This document shows positions 42,601 through 55,800 of a stretch of 64,000 bases of DNA, piece after piece (within the stretch, counting starts at the first letter, position 1; every line of letters starts with the position of its first letter). Below the pieces are notes generated by a model that searched no databases, was not told the DNA's origin, and saw only the letters and a program-made list of their open reading frames with translations. The DNA lies in NCBI RefSeq assembly GCF_035582795.1, contig NC_134367.1:56203562-56267561 (forward strand), written 5' to 3'. Origin of the DNA: Mycteria americana (taxonomy: Eukaryota; Chordata; Aves; Ciconiiformes; Ciconiidae). Position numbers and translations under genes: made by a program.

Positions 42601-45600
42601 ATCATCTGACATGAGGACTCACTCACTGGCTATTTCTGAGGGATCTAAAAACCAGAGCAAGGAAGCACTATTGCCGTAACAAATGACACTGTTTACACTA
42701 AGTTACACTAACGTCCCTTGACCTTAAAACAGTAGTGTTGCATTTCAGCAACACCTTCAAAAATGTGCATATAAATTCACTGCTGAGGTAGTTAATAAAA
42801 ACTAAATGAAGGGCAGTTATTTGTCTGTGTCCTGGCTTTTGCCAAAAGGAAGGCAAGCTAGTAATTTTTCTCCAGGGAGTTCTAATTCCGTTCAGGAGGG
42901 CAAGTAACAAAAAGCAAGAAAATGAGCAGGAGTTATGTGGCCTCTAAGAAAGAAGTCAGTGGTCTCAGGGAAGTCCTGCAGAGTCGGGCACCCACTGAAA
43001 AGTAACCTCGTAGAAATCCATTGGTATTTTTCTGTTTGCCCTCTCTCCAAAACCAGGCTAGGTTTGCTCAGCAAGTGGGTGTCTTGAGGGCTCCCCTAGC
43101 CTGTAATCAGTCCAGACCCTAGGACTGACAAGGTTGTGTTGTTGCATTCCTTTTTTCCTTATTATTTTCCACAATAAAAATTCTATACTGCCCTTTTCTT
43201 TCCAATGTCAGCTATGCTGTAAGCTTGTACTGATCTTCAACCTCCACTGCGATAGTACAGCATGGGGTAAATGAAAGCAGAGTTTATAATTTCGTTTGAA
43301 ACTCATCAGTGTTGTTGATACCTATACTGAAAATTTCCCTGCCATAGCTATGTGGGGTTAACAAGACTAACAACGTTATGAAGAAGCAGCAGCAACGCCT
43401 CTGAATTATTGAAGGCTGAGCAAGTTTCAAGGAGCATGCTTATTTAAAGGGAAGGTGCCATTTCTGCACAATCACTTTCAAACTTAAAATAGAAACCTCT
43501 CCTGAGGGTTTCTTTTTTTGAAGCCCCCCCCGGTACAGTCCTACCATCCATAAAGGACACGCGAGAAAGGGTCAGATAAAGTATTTCTAAACTAGATAAA
43601 GACAAGAGGGAAGACATCCTTAGTTGGGGAAAACTCATGTTATCCATGATAAGGAGGACGCCTAGCATCTGACTTTCTGTGCTATCTCATTGTATAGTCT
43701 GGACATGAGAATTTGGAGACTTTTTCATTCAAACTTCACCATATTTGTTTAGGCTTGGCCTCACATTTTGTGTCTGTAAGTCCTGAAAAACATTTGCCAT
43801 CTACAGTATGCAGAGGTTATTCAGTAACCTCTTGTCCTGGCCTGAGTGAATTCATTATTTAGTCAGCCACTTGCAACACAGCTACTGAGCTGCCACGCGA
43901 CATCCAAGAGATTATCATCCCATTTATTTTTATACAGTCCCAGGTATTAAAAAGAGAAATCCAGGAAGGAGACAACTTGATTAAGTTAAAGCACAACATC
44001 ATTTTTCAGCATAGCAAAAAATATAAGCCAACATATATGACATAGTACTGTTACTAAGGCTTTTGTGTCCTGATTCACCACCCTGAACTGACGTCAGGAA
44101 TCCATAATTTTGACAAGACACAAAGTTTTTAACAGACCTTACTGGAAAAGCTCCCTTAATGATCTGCATTCTCTGCTCACCCAAAGAGGAACAGTATCCC
44201 TGAATATCCAGCATTTCCTCCTGTGAGTCTGAGCTAGTAAGAGAAGTGAGAAAACTTACAAGATAACAAAATTATTCAAAACCTGTGACGTTGTCTTAGC
44301 CAGATCAGATGACAACAGACAATAATAGCCTTTAAAATCGCATGTATGTTGCCTACTAGAAGGTAGCCAAAAAAGTAATGCCAAAATTCTAGGCTTAAAA
44401 GAAACACTAGGAACAATTTAATACAAACAATACAGAAATATGCAGCAATGGCTGAAGCCTGACCCACAACAGGGAGCTTATCAGAAGTCCTCCTCCATGA
44501 GAAGTGGCAGATAGCAGAGAAGATGGTGACGCTTGCCATCAAAGAAGGGGAGAAAAAAACGTTGAAAGACAGTATGTTACTATAGCCACTACCCAGCCTC
44601 TGGTCTGAATGATTTAATGCCTTGAGCATGTACAAGAGACTTCAGCCTTTACAAATGTATTTTACATATCTTAATTTCTGGGGCCCAGGCAACCATTTCA
44701 CAGATGGGCAAACTGAGCCAGACAGATATGCTGCCACTTGTCCAGAGCTGTAGCAACAAATCAAGCCCACCCAAAAACGTAAAGGCCTTTGAAAACACCA
44801 ATTGCAAACCTGTGAAAAGTCCTCTGTCATGCAGGGAGAGAAGACAGAGGTGATAAAGACTACGACGTGCTAGCAGACCTTGCTTGAAGAGGCAGCTTTT
44901 CTTCACATCTATAGCCAAGCTTTTTATCCTTAAGTGACACCATCTGTTCTGACAGACAGTTTTATAAAATTTGAATAAGGTGACCTGGATAAAGTATGCC
45001 TGTTATATGGAAATGCCAGTTGTGCGTGGACGTGGAAAGGTTGTGGACAGCTCATGCAACTTCTTTTCCACAGATACCCAAGCACTTTCAGCATCTTGTC
45101 ATAAAAGGCAGCACAAGTTTTTTCTGACACCCCACAACACAAAGCGAGCCACAGTTTTGGTAACAATGCCACAATAACTTTTCTACCATCTTACAAATGC
45201 CCTGCAGATGGCATTCATAAAGATACCCCTTTAGGGTATGTATTTAATTTATATAGGCAAATTTTTGACAGATGAAGTCACACCCCGTCCTCCCCTTGTT
45301 TATAGTACAATCACTTCACTGTGTAAGGACCAGCATCAAGGACATAAATATTTTATGCCATAGAACATTTGGCTGACAAGTTCACTGATCACCTGGTTAA
45401 TGACAGCAAACAAGGTTTGGAGACTGCACTACCATTTGGTGGTCCCTGGAAACCAACAGCAGTAGGAAAAGATGATGGTGGGTCCATGTGAACTGACCTT
45501 CCTCTTTCCTCTGACCGAGAAGCTTCTGTCTGAAACTGGACTAGAGCAAAATGTGAGCATCACCTCCCTTCTTTCACTTCTCCTCACCACAGACTGACAT

Positions 45601-45893
45601 GACCATGGGCAGCCTCTGTTCCAGCAAAGATCCCAGGAATGTGACAAGGCTGGTTGCATATCATGATTGAAGGGCACTGGCAAAGTGCAGGCAGGAGAGT
45701 TTACAAACCTACCTGCTATCTCGTTTCATGGTTTATCGGTGCATTTGGTCACTTCTTTTATCTGCCCACAAACAGATAAAAAATTTCACTGCTTGGGCGC
45801 GAGCTTGTAAGAGAGCAGAGCACTCATTTTTAGAGTAATTGATGGGGATATTTAAGCGTTCTCTAACAAGTCACGAATTCGTGAAATTGTAAT

Positions 45894-45913
45894 TGTGTGT
45901 GTGTTCGTGTGTG
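45894..45913. repeat. short interrupted (GT)n
   Basis: About ten GT/GTGT units broken by TTC. A minor microsatellite in the spacer. Confidence 0.6.
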
Positions 45914-46657
45914 CTTGTACATATGCTACAGAGACATAGAGGACAATTTTTACCACAAGAAGTGTCACCTGCAAAGTACTTCCTACAGGATGTGAACTAG
46001 ACTGGATGTTTGTTATCTTAAGAGTACATGTTACTAGAAATAGTTCTAAAGAATAAAGTTTTTTCTATGTTTTAAATTAAAAAAAGAAAAAAACCCCACA
46101 AAACAATAGCTTCTATTTCTCCAAGTCTGGTTAACGCTGAAGATTTGAAGGAAGCTGCTGCCCCCTTTTGGCACTAAATACAAATGCAAATACTTAGCAC
46201 TAAAAACTAGGATTCTGATCACAAATTGCAATTACCAAGTCTTGATTTTGAAGATAGCATAAAACTGAGACAGCTCAAAATACACTTGCCTATTTAGCCA
46301 GATCACTCAAGACAACCATGTTAACTTATTATAATACATAGCACTCTTGCTAATATAGAAGTGCCTGTGTCCTTCATTTTAACATAAAATCAGTTTCAAA
46401 GTTAGTAATACATGACCTGGATTTAGAATAACCACTTTAGAGGCACGACAGCTCTGAAAATTTCTGTTAGCTCCCTGAACTGTCTTATGACATCCCACGT
46501 CTGTCGTAAATTAGCAAAACACCTGAACTGTCACACTGCACAAAAAGGAAGATCAAATAAATAGGAAACTGTGCAGTAACACTCGATAGCTATACAAAAA
46601 TCCCTATTTATACATAAAAAGTCCATTCCTCAGTTTTAAGCTCAAAGCTGCCAATGC

Positions 46658-46740
46658 TCAGCAGCTGAGGTGCGTATCCATCGAAGGGTTTAAGTCGTAG
46701 CGTCCATTGGGAATCCCTTCTCCCAGAACCATAAACAACC
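46658..46740. other. CpG-dense, coding-like block in AT-rich spacer
   Basis: Four CpGs fall within about 30 bp (46673-46702) in sequence that is otherwise nearly free of CpG. On the minus strand two frames stay open across it; one ends in TGA near 46660. There is no splice context or family match, so I do not call a gene. It could be a conserved regulatory element or a remnant of an old coding or mobile sequence. Confidence 0.35.
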
Positions 46741-47940
46741 ATGTAAATTATAAATGAAACCAAGAGGAACTGGTGCCTTTGTGGCTGTAACCTAAAGTCT
46801 CTGATCCTACAAGAGGATCAGCATGGGCAACCCACAGCAGCCTTCTTCACCCACCCTTAGCTGAGGAAGGGTCAACAGTGGCAAACTCACCACAGGTTGT
46901 TCCAACAGGGAGTGAACTGGGACATCCCACTTCTTGTCGGAAGGAAAATGTTCAGGGCAAGGATGTTTCCAGCAGCGTAAGCCCAGTGGACTGGATACAT
47001 AACCACTCCAGTTCAGCAGCGTGACTTTTAATGTTTTCATTCCTCTAAACAAGTTGATAATAAACATAAACACTTGGTCAACAGCAAATATAATATCATT
47101 AGATAAAAGTATTTTCATGCCATTCTGTTTTATTCTATCTTACGGAAATAATAGCTGTGCAAATATTTAGACAGTTTGTAGGAAAATTAAGATTTAACCA
47201 ACAGGACTTATGATTTACAGATATATTTATTAACAATTTGAAGACTTACAATTCAACAGAAAAGTTACCAGAGGTCTCCCAAGCACCCCTGACTTCCAGC
47301 TTGTCTGTGAACGCCTGTACTTTCGCTTTGCTTGTTTTCACATTTCCATAACCTCCTGTTTGAGACCCAGCCATTGAAAACCAGGCAGCAGGGAGCCGAC
47401 GGCCCTGCAACTGATGGAGGGATGCTGGGGAGATGGCTCAGGCTGCAGTTCAGAGGAGCAGTGCTTTTGCATTTCAAAAACGATATTTGAAGAAATACAG
47501 AGTGCCAAAAACTTAATGAGGAAACTTAACGTGATCATTATCTCCAGTAGAAAGCTACCAAGAAAAAACAGCACCATTTTAACCAGTTTTCCTGGATTCT
47601 TTTATAGGGATCAATGCACGTCTAACATACCTCTCACGGGGGACTGGAAGAGCATCCTCCTGCAGCCTTCAAAACACTGGCAGCTCCGATGCTTCCCCTT
47701 GGTACAGCTGGGAGAAAGCCTCAGCACACTAAGCAGAAGGCTGACAAAGAGACACCAAATAATTTTGACAGCTGATTGAATGAAACACTTGTAAAGTGTG
47801 TGGAAATTCTACCCAAGTGGCTTCAATTTTCTCTTAAAAAAGGGAAAACCCTTAAAAAATCCTGCTTGGCCTCATGCAGCCATTTGGCCTCTAAGCCCTG
47901 TTTGTGTCCCACGCAGCACAGGTGTGGGCATCAGGAGCCA

Positions 47941-47974
47941 CAGATACCAAAGCGCATCAGATACCAAAGTACCT
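47941..47974. repeat. 17-bp imperfect tandem duplication
   Basis: Two 17-bp copies share CAGATACCAAAG at their starts and diverge at their ends. Minor. Confidence 0.6.
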
Positions 47975-48957
47975 CTGTGGCAGGGTTACGCCAGGCAAAC
48001 ACAGATAAGGCAAGGCTACTCTGGAGCATAAGAAGCAACAACTGCCTTGTTGAGTTTTCTTGAGAAAAGAAAAACCAAAGTCGTCAAGTATTTTTCTTTC
48101 AAAGCCAGCATGTTCACCGCTTCGCAACTCCTGGGTTCCCCTCCAGCTGTGAAACTTCTACAGTTTGTGAAGAATTGGAGATCACATCGTATTGGAAAAG
48201 ACACACTCTGGCCAAAAGGCAAGCTTGAAATATTTTAGGTAATTTTCTTTTCAGGTCGTTGAGCTGAGGTTTTAACCAGCAAAAATGGACTCCCTACACA
48301 TATCCTGAGTTGGGACACGTTTCTCTTCTTTTCTGTCATGTGTGGATCTCTGGAAAAAAATGCAGAGGACTATTCAGTGACCGTGGTCACTGGGAACAGC
48401 CTCTGAGGTCCTTCAGTTGGGCACTGGGACACAAAGAAATTTTGAATGATCTTCCTTGACCCCAGCTGACACAAAATTTTTTTTCTCCTCTTTCCATCCA
48501 TTTCCATCTTCATTCATAGCTGCCTCTAATCCTCTGCTTGTTTCATGACAGCTCAGCCAAGTGTAAGTTTTCTCTCCTTTCCCTCTTCCATCTGTTGAAG
48601 TCACCCGTATCTAAACTCTCCTAAAAAATTTAGCTAAAAAATAAATACTTGCGGTTCTAGCCTGCACCAGTTTTGCATTATACGTCTTTTCCTCCAATGT
48701 GACTCAGCTTGTCTATTGAGACAGTTCCTACCCTCCCAGTCTTCTACTCTCTACTTACACATTCTCAATAAATCCTTAAGTACTACCATAATTACACTCC
48801 TACCACAGTTACCATTATCTTTGATTTGAGCTCTCTGTTCATCGAGATGAACTTGATGCTTTAGGGCAAGATGACCACTTAAGTATAGGTGAGAGATGAT
48901 TTAAAAAAAAAATGTAATTCAACACACAAAACAGACACTTAGTCTGAACAAAAAGAC

Positions 48958-48963
48958 TTTAAT
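48958..48963 (-). promoter_or_regulatory. GOPC: candidate distal GOPC poly(A) signal (ATTAAA)
   Basis: The minus strand reads ATTAAA. About 20-40 bases later comes a GT/T-rich stretch (TGTTTTGTGTGTTG, then a T run), a good downstream element for cleavage. It is one of several possible sites. Confidence 0.45.
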
Positions 48964-51140
48964 ATCAGGACTAAAAATTATATCTTAAAGATAAGTGTTT
49001 TGTAACTTCAGTGGAAAAATCAGAATATACCTATTATTCCTAATGCATGGAAATCAAACAAGCAAACAAAAGACAGAAAAAAGAAAAATGGCCGTTTCCA
49101 CAATTTTACCCAAATGACTTAATCCCTTGACAGGACTGGGTCTTTATAGCTCTTAGCCAAAGGCTTCACAATATTTATGGTATTGTTAATCAGCCAGGCA
49201 CTGCAAATATTTCCCTTTTTTCCTTTTATTAAAAAAAATTCAGCAGAAAATGCATCTCAAATAATGAAATTTGAGACATGCCCTATAACTCTATCTTTTA
49301 AAAAAATGTACTTGGCTATTAAGCACTGCTGGCTAAGACTGGATTAGTGTCAAACTTCATGTTATGTAGTTTTGGTTTTCCTCATATTAGCTTTTTGGCC
49401 AGGTGTGCTACATGCTTAACAGAAAAAGATCACACAGAGAGTTAGGTGTCTGTATTTTATATATAAAAACACAAGAAAATTAAATGCCAGCCTGAATTAG
49501 GTGGAGAAACCAGTGCAATGCAGAAGAGTGTATTTATTTACAGGCTAATAAAAATATATTATATTCAGCTTAACTAGATGTATACAGTTGTTGCAAAATG
49601 TCCTACCTGCTACAGAAATGAGATTAATCCATGATGTAATAATGTTTGAACAGGTACAATAAAAACATGAATTTTGTTTGATACAACTGTGGATTAACAT
49701 ATATTGAGACAGATACAAACCCTCTTCACTGCCAAGAATACACTTCTACAAAGGAAATACTACATACAGCCTTTGATCAGAGTTAAATTTATTGCCATAA
49801 AGCACTTCCTTAACTTACATGCTCTTAATTAACATTGGTCCCAGATGCCAACAAACACTGTCCACCTTTAGCTTAAAATACAATTGTCTCACTGCAGATT
49901 TTTTTTAATAGGCAAGGAATTATCTACTCAAAAAAATGGCAAAATTCTCTTTAGAATATTATTTTATTTTTTTTTAAGTAAAAATATATATACACACAAG
50001 TAAACCATTTTACACATTAAAAATTAAAAATGAAGTCTGAATACTGACTCTCCTCGGAAGTTCTTCCAAGTCTAATTCATTCAACCTCTGGGAATCAGCA
50101 GGACTGAGTCTTCCAGTTACTGACAAAGGGGAGAATACACATTTGTCTATTGAATCGGGAAATCCAAATTTGCAAAACTTTTCTCAGTTTAAATATTAAT
50201 CTCTAAGCATCTCAGTACGACTACAATAAACCAGTATGTTAAATCAGCTGGTAGGAAGTATGGAGTACATGGAGACAGACTGTAGTGTCTGAGCAAAATC
50301 CTCCCATTCAGGGCTTTCTAAACAAAGGTTATAAAAACTACAGGGAAGGAAATCTGGTGATAATTTACTACTACCTAATTTGCCTACTCAAATCTCAATT
50401 CCTCAGCAATTGTTCCTTCCGTTGATCTCACATATAGGTTAAAAATAGACAAGGTAAGAGCAGAGAAAGGGTCCAGCAACTTCCAGAAGATGAAGAAAAG
50501 AGCACAGCATCATGAGAAACTGGTGGACAAGGAATGTTACATTCTCCCACTTCAGGCTAAAACTGATCAAAAGCATTAAGTGGAAAATAAGGTGTGCCAA
50601 GAAGTAAGGAAGAACGAATAAATTAAAAATTTCACCTTTCCCTCAAATAAAGGGAAACTGTACAGGCAAATTTAATGCCTTTTTTAGAAGTCACTAGACT
50701 AGTTGGACGAGCCTCATTTCTTAGAGCTGCAGCAAGATTTCATACAGCGGTGATTTTCAAAGAAAGGAAGATCACTACTTGGCTTTGAACTATCCTCTCT
50801 GACAAAGAGGACATTGAGTGTCCAGGCCACAGACAGTTTCAGAGCGCGCTCTGCTTGAGTAACTGTGGGAAAAACACAAATCTGGATGCAAAGTTATGGC
50901 AGTGGATTTATCTGCTAACACGCAGCCAATGAGTCCTCAAGTTTCTGAAGCTTCAGAAAAAGAAACATGCCTGGGGACCTGTTTCTTCTTCACACAGCTT
51001 TATTTTTAAATACTAGTTTCTGTTTGGTGAAAACTGTACAGCTTCAACTGTTTTAAAAACCTTTAACAGTATGCTGTATGACAAGGACTATTATAAAAAA
51101 TGAACCAAATAATGTTATTCCACTGAGTAAGTGGAACTCA

Positions 51141-51162
51141 TGCGCGCACGCACACACACACA
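51141..51162. repeat. (CG/CA)n simple repeat
   Basis: TGCGCGCACGCACACACACACA, a short alternating tract inside the GOPC 3'UTR (as CA on the plus strand). Confidence 0.7.
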
Positions 51163-52609
51163 AAACGATCATGTAAATAGCAAAGTTAAGGGATTTATAA
51201 ATAGCAAAATCTTTGAATAAAGTATATACATTTTTAGGCTTTTTCTATAAACATATATATAGTGCTTCTAGGAGAGACAAGTAACTGTGTTCTACATCAC
51301 AATTTAGAACATAAGATTAGTTGATGTTACTCTAAAGGCCTTTGAGGTTTTTTCTTATGTATGTACATCCCACAGAGTAACACTCGCAAAGATGTCTTTT
51401 CACATTAGTTCCTCTCTCAATGTACAAAATCTTATCTTTTCACATTACAGTTCAACAGCCTGCAGAGCAGTGAACAAGAAAGCCGGAATTGCATGCTGAA
51501 ATAATAAATGCGATTACAATGTAGAGCTTGCATGTGGACAGTGCTGCACTTCACCAAAAGGTCTACAAATGGAGCATGAGAAACTGGCCAAGAAACCATC
51601 CTCAACATTCCCATTTGCAGCCATGCCGTGGGCCTTTAGATGTACACCAATTAAAAGCTATTTTAAGATACACTGCTTTTACAAAAGGAGTAACATTTTG
51701 TTTCAACAGTAAGACAATTATAGGTTAATACGACTGCCATAACACAGATAGGGCCAGACACCGTATGATTCTGAGCACCTCCTGTAAAGTACTGTGCACT
51801 CAACTTTCAGTTCTTTAAAGATTAATGTGAAACAAATATGTTCAGTACTCATCAAAAGCACTCAGCATTTCATAAGGTCAAGCTAATGATGAGCAACTCA
51901 AACCACTCCGCATTAGCAGTAATCATATCCATTCAAGAATGAACACTAAATTGATGATGCTCAGAAAAAAAAATACCAAAGGGCCCACATAATTGTGAGT
52001 ATTTTTTTAAACTAATTTTGCTTTTAAAACCCCATAATACTCTGTTTAAATACTTTTGGAGCAAGTTTCAAATGGAACAATTGGCAGTGAATTCATTAAA
52101 ACAACAATGCCAAAAATCTCACTCATAAAATGATCACGGGTTGAAGGATCACGATTAGCAAGTACTCCACTGTCCCATTTGGGTTTTGACAGTCTTTGCT
52201 CAAATAAAAGCTCCGGTTTTTATTATTCTGAGAAAAAAAAATGCTTTCTTTTAAAAGTTACCGTTCAAAAATCCTAAGTACAAAGCTCATGGATACAATG
52301 GTACAATTCCCCCCCCCTCACCCTTCTAGAGTTAAAGCTTGTTTCACACCAAACTGAACATCAGTTGTCACTTTAAAACATCAGAGGGTCAAAATGAAGC
52401 TGGCCACATCTTATTCTACTTCCTTGGGGACATCAGTGAGATTAAAAGTTGAATGTACTGAGGTTATCCTTTTTAGAAATCCCATGCTTTGGTGCTTATT
52501 ATTAAAAGAAAATTCATTTCACATGCCATGTGTTAGATAACTACTGTGTGTCACGCAAAAGACAGTTTTCCACATTTAGAATTGCTCACAATGAAGCCCT
52601 GAGGTAACC

Positions 52610-52647
52610 GCCTTTTTTCCAGGCAACTGCCTTTTTTCCAGGCAACA
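52610..52647. repeat. 19-bp tandem duplication in GOPC 3'UTR
   Basis: GCCTTTTTTCCAGGCAACT at 52610-52628 is repeated at 52629-52647 with a single difference in the last base. It lies about 130 bp beyond the GOPC stop codon. Confidence 0.9.
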
Positions 52648-52778
52648 GTAATACAGTTCCCTTTGACATTTAATCATCCTTTTACAACCTACACTAGTAT
52701 ATGCAACTTGGAGCAGTCAATATTGATTATCAATTGTTCCCAAAGACGGGACCTGTCCAGTTGATTTTTTGTTTGTTT

Positions 52779-52897
52779 TTAGGATAAAGACTCAGCAGAA
52801 CGGGCTAATTTGGGTGCAGTGTCTTCTAACCGAGCTTCAACTGAATTCCCCAGGTCTCCATTTTCATGTCCATCAATACTTGGTTTCTTATCAAACA
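52779..52897 (-). CDS. GOPC: GOPC last coding exon, C-terminal tail and stop
   Basis: On the minus strand the acceptor TTAACTTGCAG ends at 52898, the exon begins at 52897 and TAA is at 52781-52779. It encodes residues 317-355. [16 protein letters not shown] matches the human FNKK...HENGDLG region. After a KL dipeptide the ending is ARSAESLS, unlike the mammalian C-terminus I remember. The exon phase matches the preceding exon (one base of Val supplied). Confidence 0.88.
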
Positions 52898-55800
52898 CTG
52901 CAAGTTAAAAACAAATTTTATTTAAGGAAGAGAAATAATCTTGGGAAGGACAGATCAGTGAGCCTTATTTCAGAAACTGGAAAGTGTGCTGAAATGACTA
53001 CTAAATAAGAGCTAATAGGCTTTTAGCAGAACGTAGTATGACAGGAAAACAGAACTGTTTCTATACCTCTCCGATCTAAAAAATGCATTTGAAGAAGCCA
53101 ACAACATGAAGTGTCAAGGGGAATTAACTACTCCTAGACCAGAGTCAGGAAAAGATAAGAATAAATTTGAATTTCAACCTTTGGGAAAAGGCGATCACAA
53201 AAAACCCCCCACAAATTAATTCAGTTGTATCTAAGTAAACCAGGCCAATAAGTGAGGGACCAACCAAAAGAGCTGACAGTCTACTAGTAGGTTAATTGAA
53301 TTAACAGTGGATTAATTTTACAATGAATATAAAAAGTGTTTTCCAGAAACTGGTTTGCATATTGAGACTCCAGAATTAAACTGCATGTAACACATTTTAG
53401 AAGGTTTACCTTGTGAGGGTTTGACATCCACATTTGCATCTTTCCTATCAGAACTTGAATTTGCACCTTCTTCCAATTCATCAAGATATAAACGATAACG
53501 GTGTCCACTCTCATCCTCATATTCTACATTTTCATCATCCGAATCAACTTCTGGAGCAACATACACTACTTCAAATTCAATCTCGCCTCTCTAAAATGCA
53601 ACGAAATTACAAATTTACTTACTACTGCACAGCCACGTAATAGGATTACCAAGATGAGCTAGTTACTAAAACAAATACATTTTACTGTCGTAAACACATT
53701 TAGAGTTGTGTTGAATATTTTGGATATGTATCTGAATTAAGTTTTTACTGACCAAAGAAGTACAGCTCTACAGCTAAGATTTACCAAAGTTACCTGAATT
53801 TCTTAGTTATGTGCCAATACATTTCAAACAGTGACTTCTAACGAGTAAGTTTTCTGACAAATTAAGTGCACCTGTTAACTGTCTGAAAATGGGAAGCAAG
53901 GCAGGAAGAAGATTCTAGATCACAAAACATATGAGAAACATTGTTCGGCTGGAGCTGTCCAGATAAAAGAATAAAACGTATGTCACTAAATAATTATTTC
54001 TGTGGGGCAATGTAACAAGCTGATTTCTACCAGCCTTACTGAAGAATCATTAGCCCATACATGAGTTTAACTGAACCAGTACTGACCCAGCATTTTTCTT
54101 CTTAAATAGCAAGACATAAGAAGATCAAGTGTAAGGTGATACAGCTTCAGGAATCACTGTTGCTTAGCATAACACTGTGCTTAACAGAAAACATTAAAAT
54201 TCAAGGTAATTCAATAGGCAGAACACAGGAAGCACCTAAATGTGCCTATGGATAACAGGTCCCAACTGACCTGTTGGGAAAGAATAGTTACAGCTTCTTT
54301 ATGTTTTGCATCTCTCAGATTAACTCCATTTACTGCCAGAATAGCATCACCAACATGCAGTCCTCCACATCGATCAGCAGGTTGTCCAGGATGGATTTCA
54401 GAGATCAGTATTGGAACACCATGCTCCTTCCCACCCTAGAAAAAAAAAAGTAGATTTTAATTAACCACTAGCATAAAATCAACATTCTGGTACTTGCTCT
54501 TAAAGTGCTTATTTCAACTTTTATTATAGAAAATTAGAAAGCATGCTTCAGACAAAAAGAATGCATAAGAAGAACACATGAGATGCTTCCCTTAATTCTT
54601 CTCCCCACCAAGGAATGGACAAATTTCAAATATATACTCAAAGAGTCAAAGGAGACAATTCTGAATAACAACAACAGTATAAAATCATATACAAGCTGAT
54701 GAGACAACATCAAAACCTCATTAAAAAAGCATATCAGGCACCATATTGACTTGCAAGAAACAATATTCATATTTAGAATACAAGTATAATAGTCAGAATT
54801 TTCAAAATTTGTTGTAAAAAGTTAATACAGCTTTTGTTAGCTGTGAGATGCCAATACTGATACTTTAAAGAAAAAGTTACAATCACAACAGCTAAGCTTT
54901 GGAAGTTAGTTCTCAAGATTGTTTCTGCTCTTCTACAGACTTACCACACCTAAAATTCACCATTGGCTAATCTGCTAAAGTGTCTACACCCTAGACATCA
55001 CTGAAATCCTGTTTTACATAAAGTAGCAGTTACCTATTTCCTAATCTATCAAAATGAGTCTTCAAGTTCTATGACCATAGCTATGGATTTGTGTATGCTT
55101 TTTTTCCTGTGTTCTAACAATACATTCACTGATCCACATATTTTACAGAAGTACAAATACAAATTTAAATTGCTTCTTCTGTGTCATGGAAAATAAATGC
55201 AAGTATTTACTGTGATTGAAATTCCTAGTCCTTCATGGTCTTCTTTAACTAGCAAAACTTTTCTGATTGGACCAACACCTTGACTCTTCTTTAAGGCATC
55301 AGGATCCTAGTTTGATAAAAAACAAACATAGCGTAAATATAAATGTGTGAACAAAAAGTGATGCATTTCTGCATTTTGGGTTTTTTTCAATTGTATACAG
55401 GCAGTATAGCAGCAACAGAGTTTTAGACTAGCTCCAGGCAGGACTGACTTACAGTGCCCCTTTACAGACAGGGTATGAAATCAGAAAAGATTCCTCACTA
55501 TGCACTCCTGATGAGAATAATTTATTTCAATTAGTTCAGTGCTGAGTGATGCACAACACAGAACTTAACTTCAAAAGAAGGAAATCAGCTACATATTGAA
55601 AATATAAGGGACTACATGAAGGAATGCTGATCACTGCTGAAAAGTTATATGATGTAACTGCAATTTAAAACTAATCAAATGATAGAAGATGTAATACAGT
55701 CCCAAGGAAGAGGTTGCCTGTTCAAGTTTATTTTTATTGTAATAAAAACAAACCATACCAAAAGCCATTCAACTCAAAACTAAAAGAGAGACTAAATAAA

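Larger units (their letters stand above)
39691..48935. other. convergent intergenic spacer between DCBLD1 and GOPC
   Basis: About 9.2 kb between the inferred poly(A) sites of the two genes. No open frame here shows family motifs, splice-compatible neighbours or length beyond chance. The longest minus-strand frame (44276-44635) is hydrophobic but unrecognised. Visible items are a CpG-dense block at 46658-46740, a short GT repeat at 45894-45913 and a 17-bp imperfect duplication at 47941-47974. Confidence 0.7.
48936..52778 (-). other. GOPC: GOPC 3'UTR (end approximate)
   Basis: About 3.8 kb of AT-rich sequence after the GOPC stop with no sizeable open frame, consistent with the long 3'UTR known for mammalian GOPC. 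Minus-strand AATAAA hexamers at about 52219 and 50999 could give shorter forms. The distal end is set by an ATTAAA at 48958-48963 followed by a T/GT-rich stretch. The full extent is an inference. Confidence 0.5.

Noticed and set aside
44276..44635. 119-codon hydrophobic minus-strand frame in the spacer
   Set aside because: T-rich sequence read in this frame gives hydrophobic residues by default. There is no family motif, promoter or splice evidence.
45871..45884. 14-bp perfect palindrome TCACGAATTCGTGA
   Set aside because: About four palindromes of this length are expected by chance in 64 kb; no supporting context.
48375..48392. Palindrome resembling a nuclear-receptor everted repeat (TGACC..GGTCA)
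   Set aside because: 8-bp arms only, no flanking motif context, and no evidence of regulatory use.
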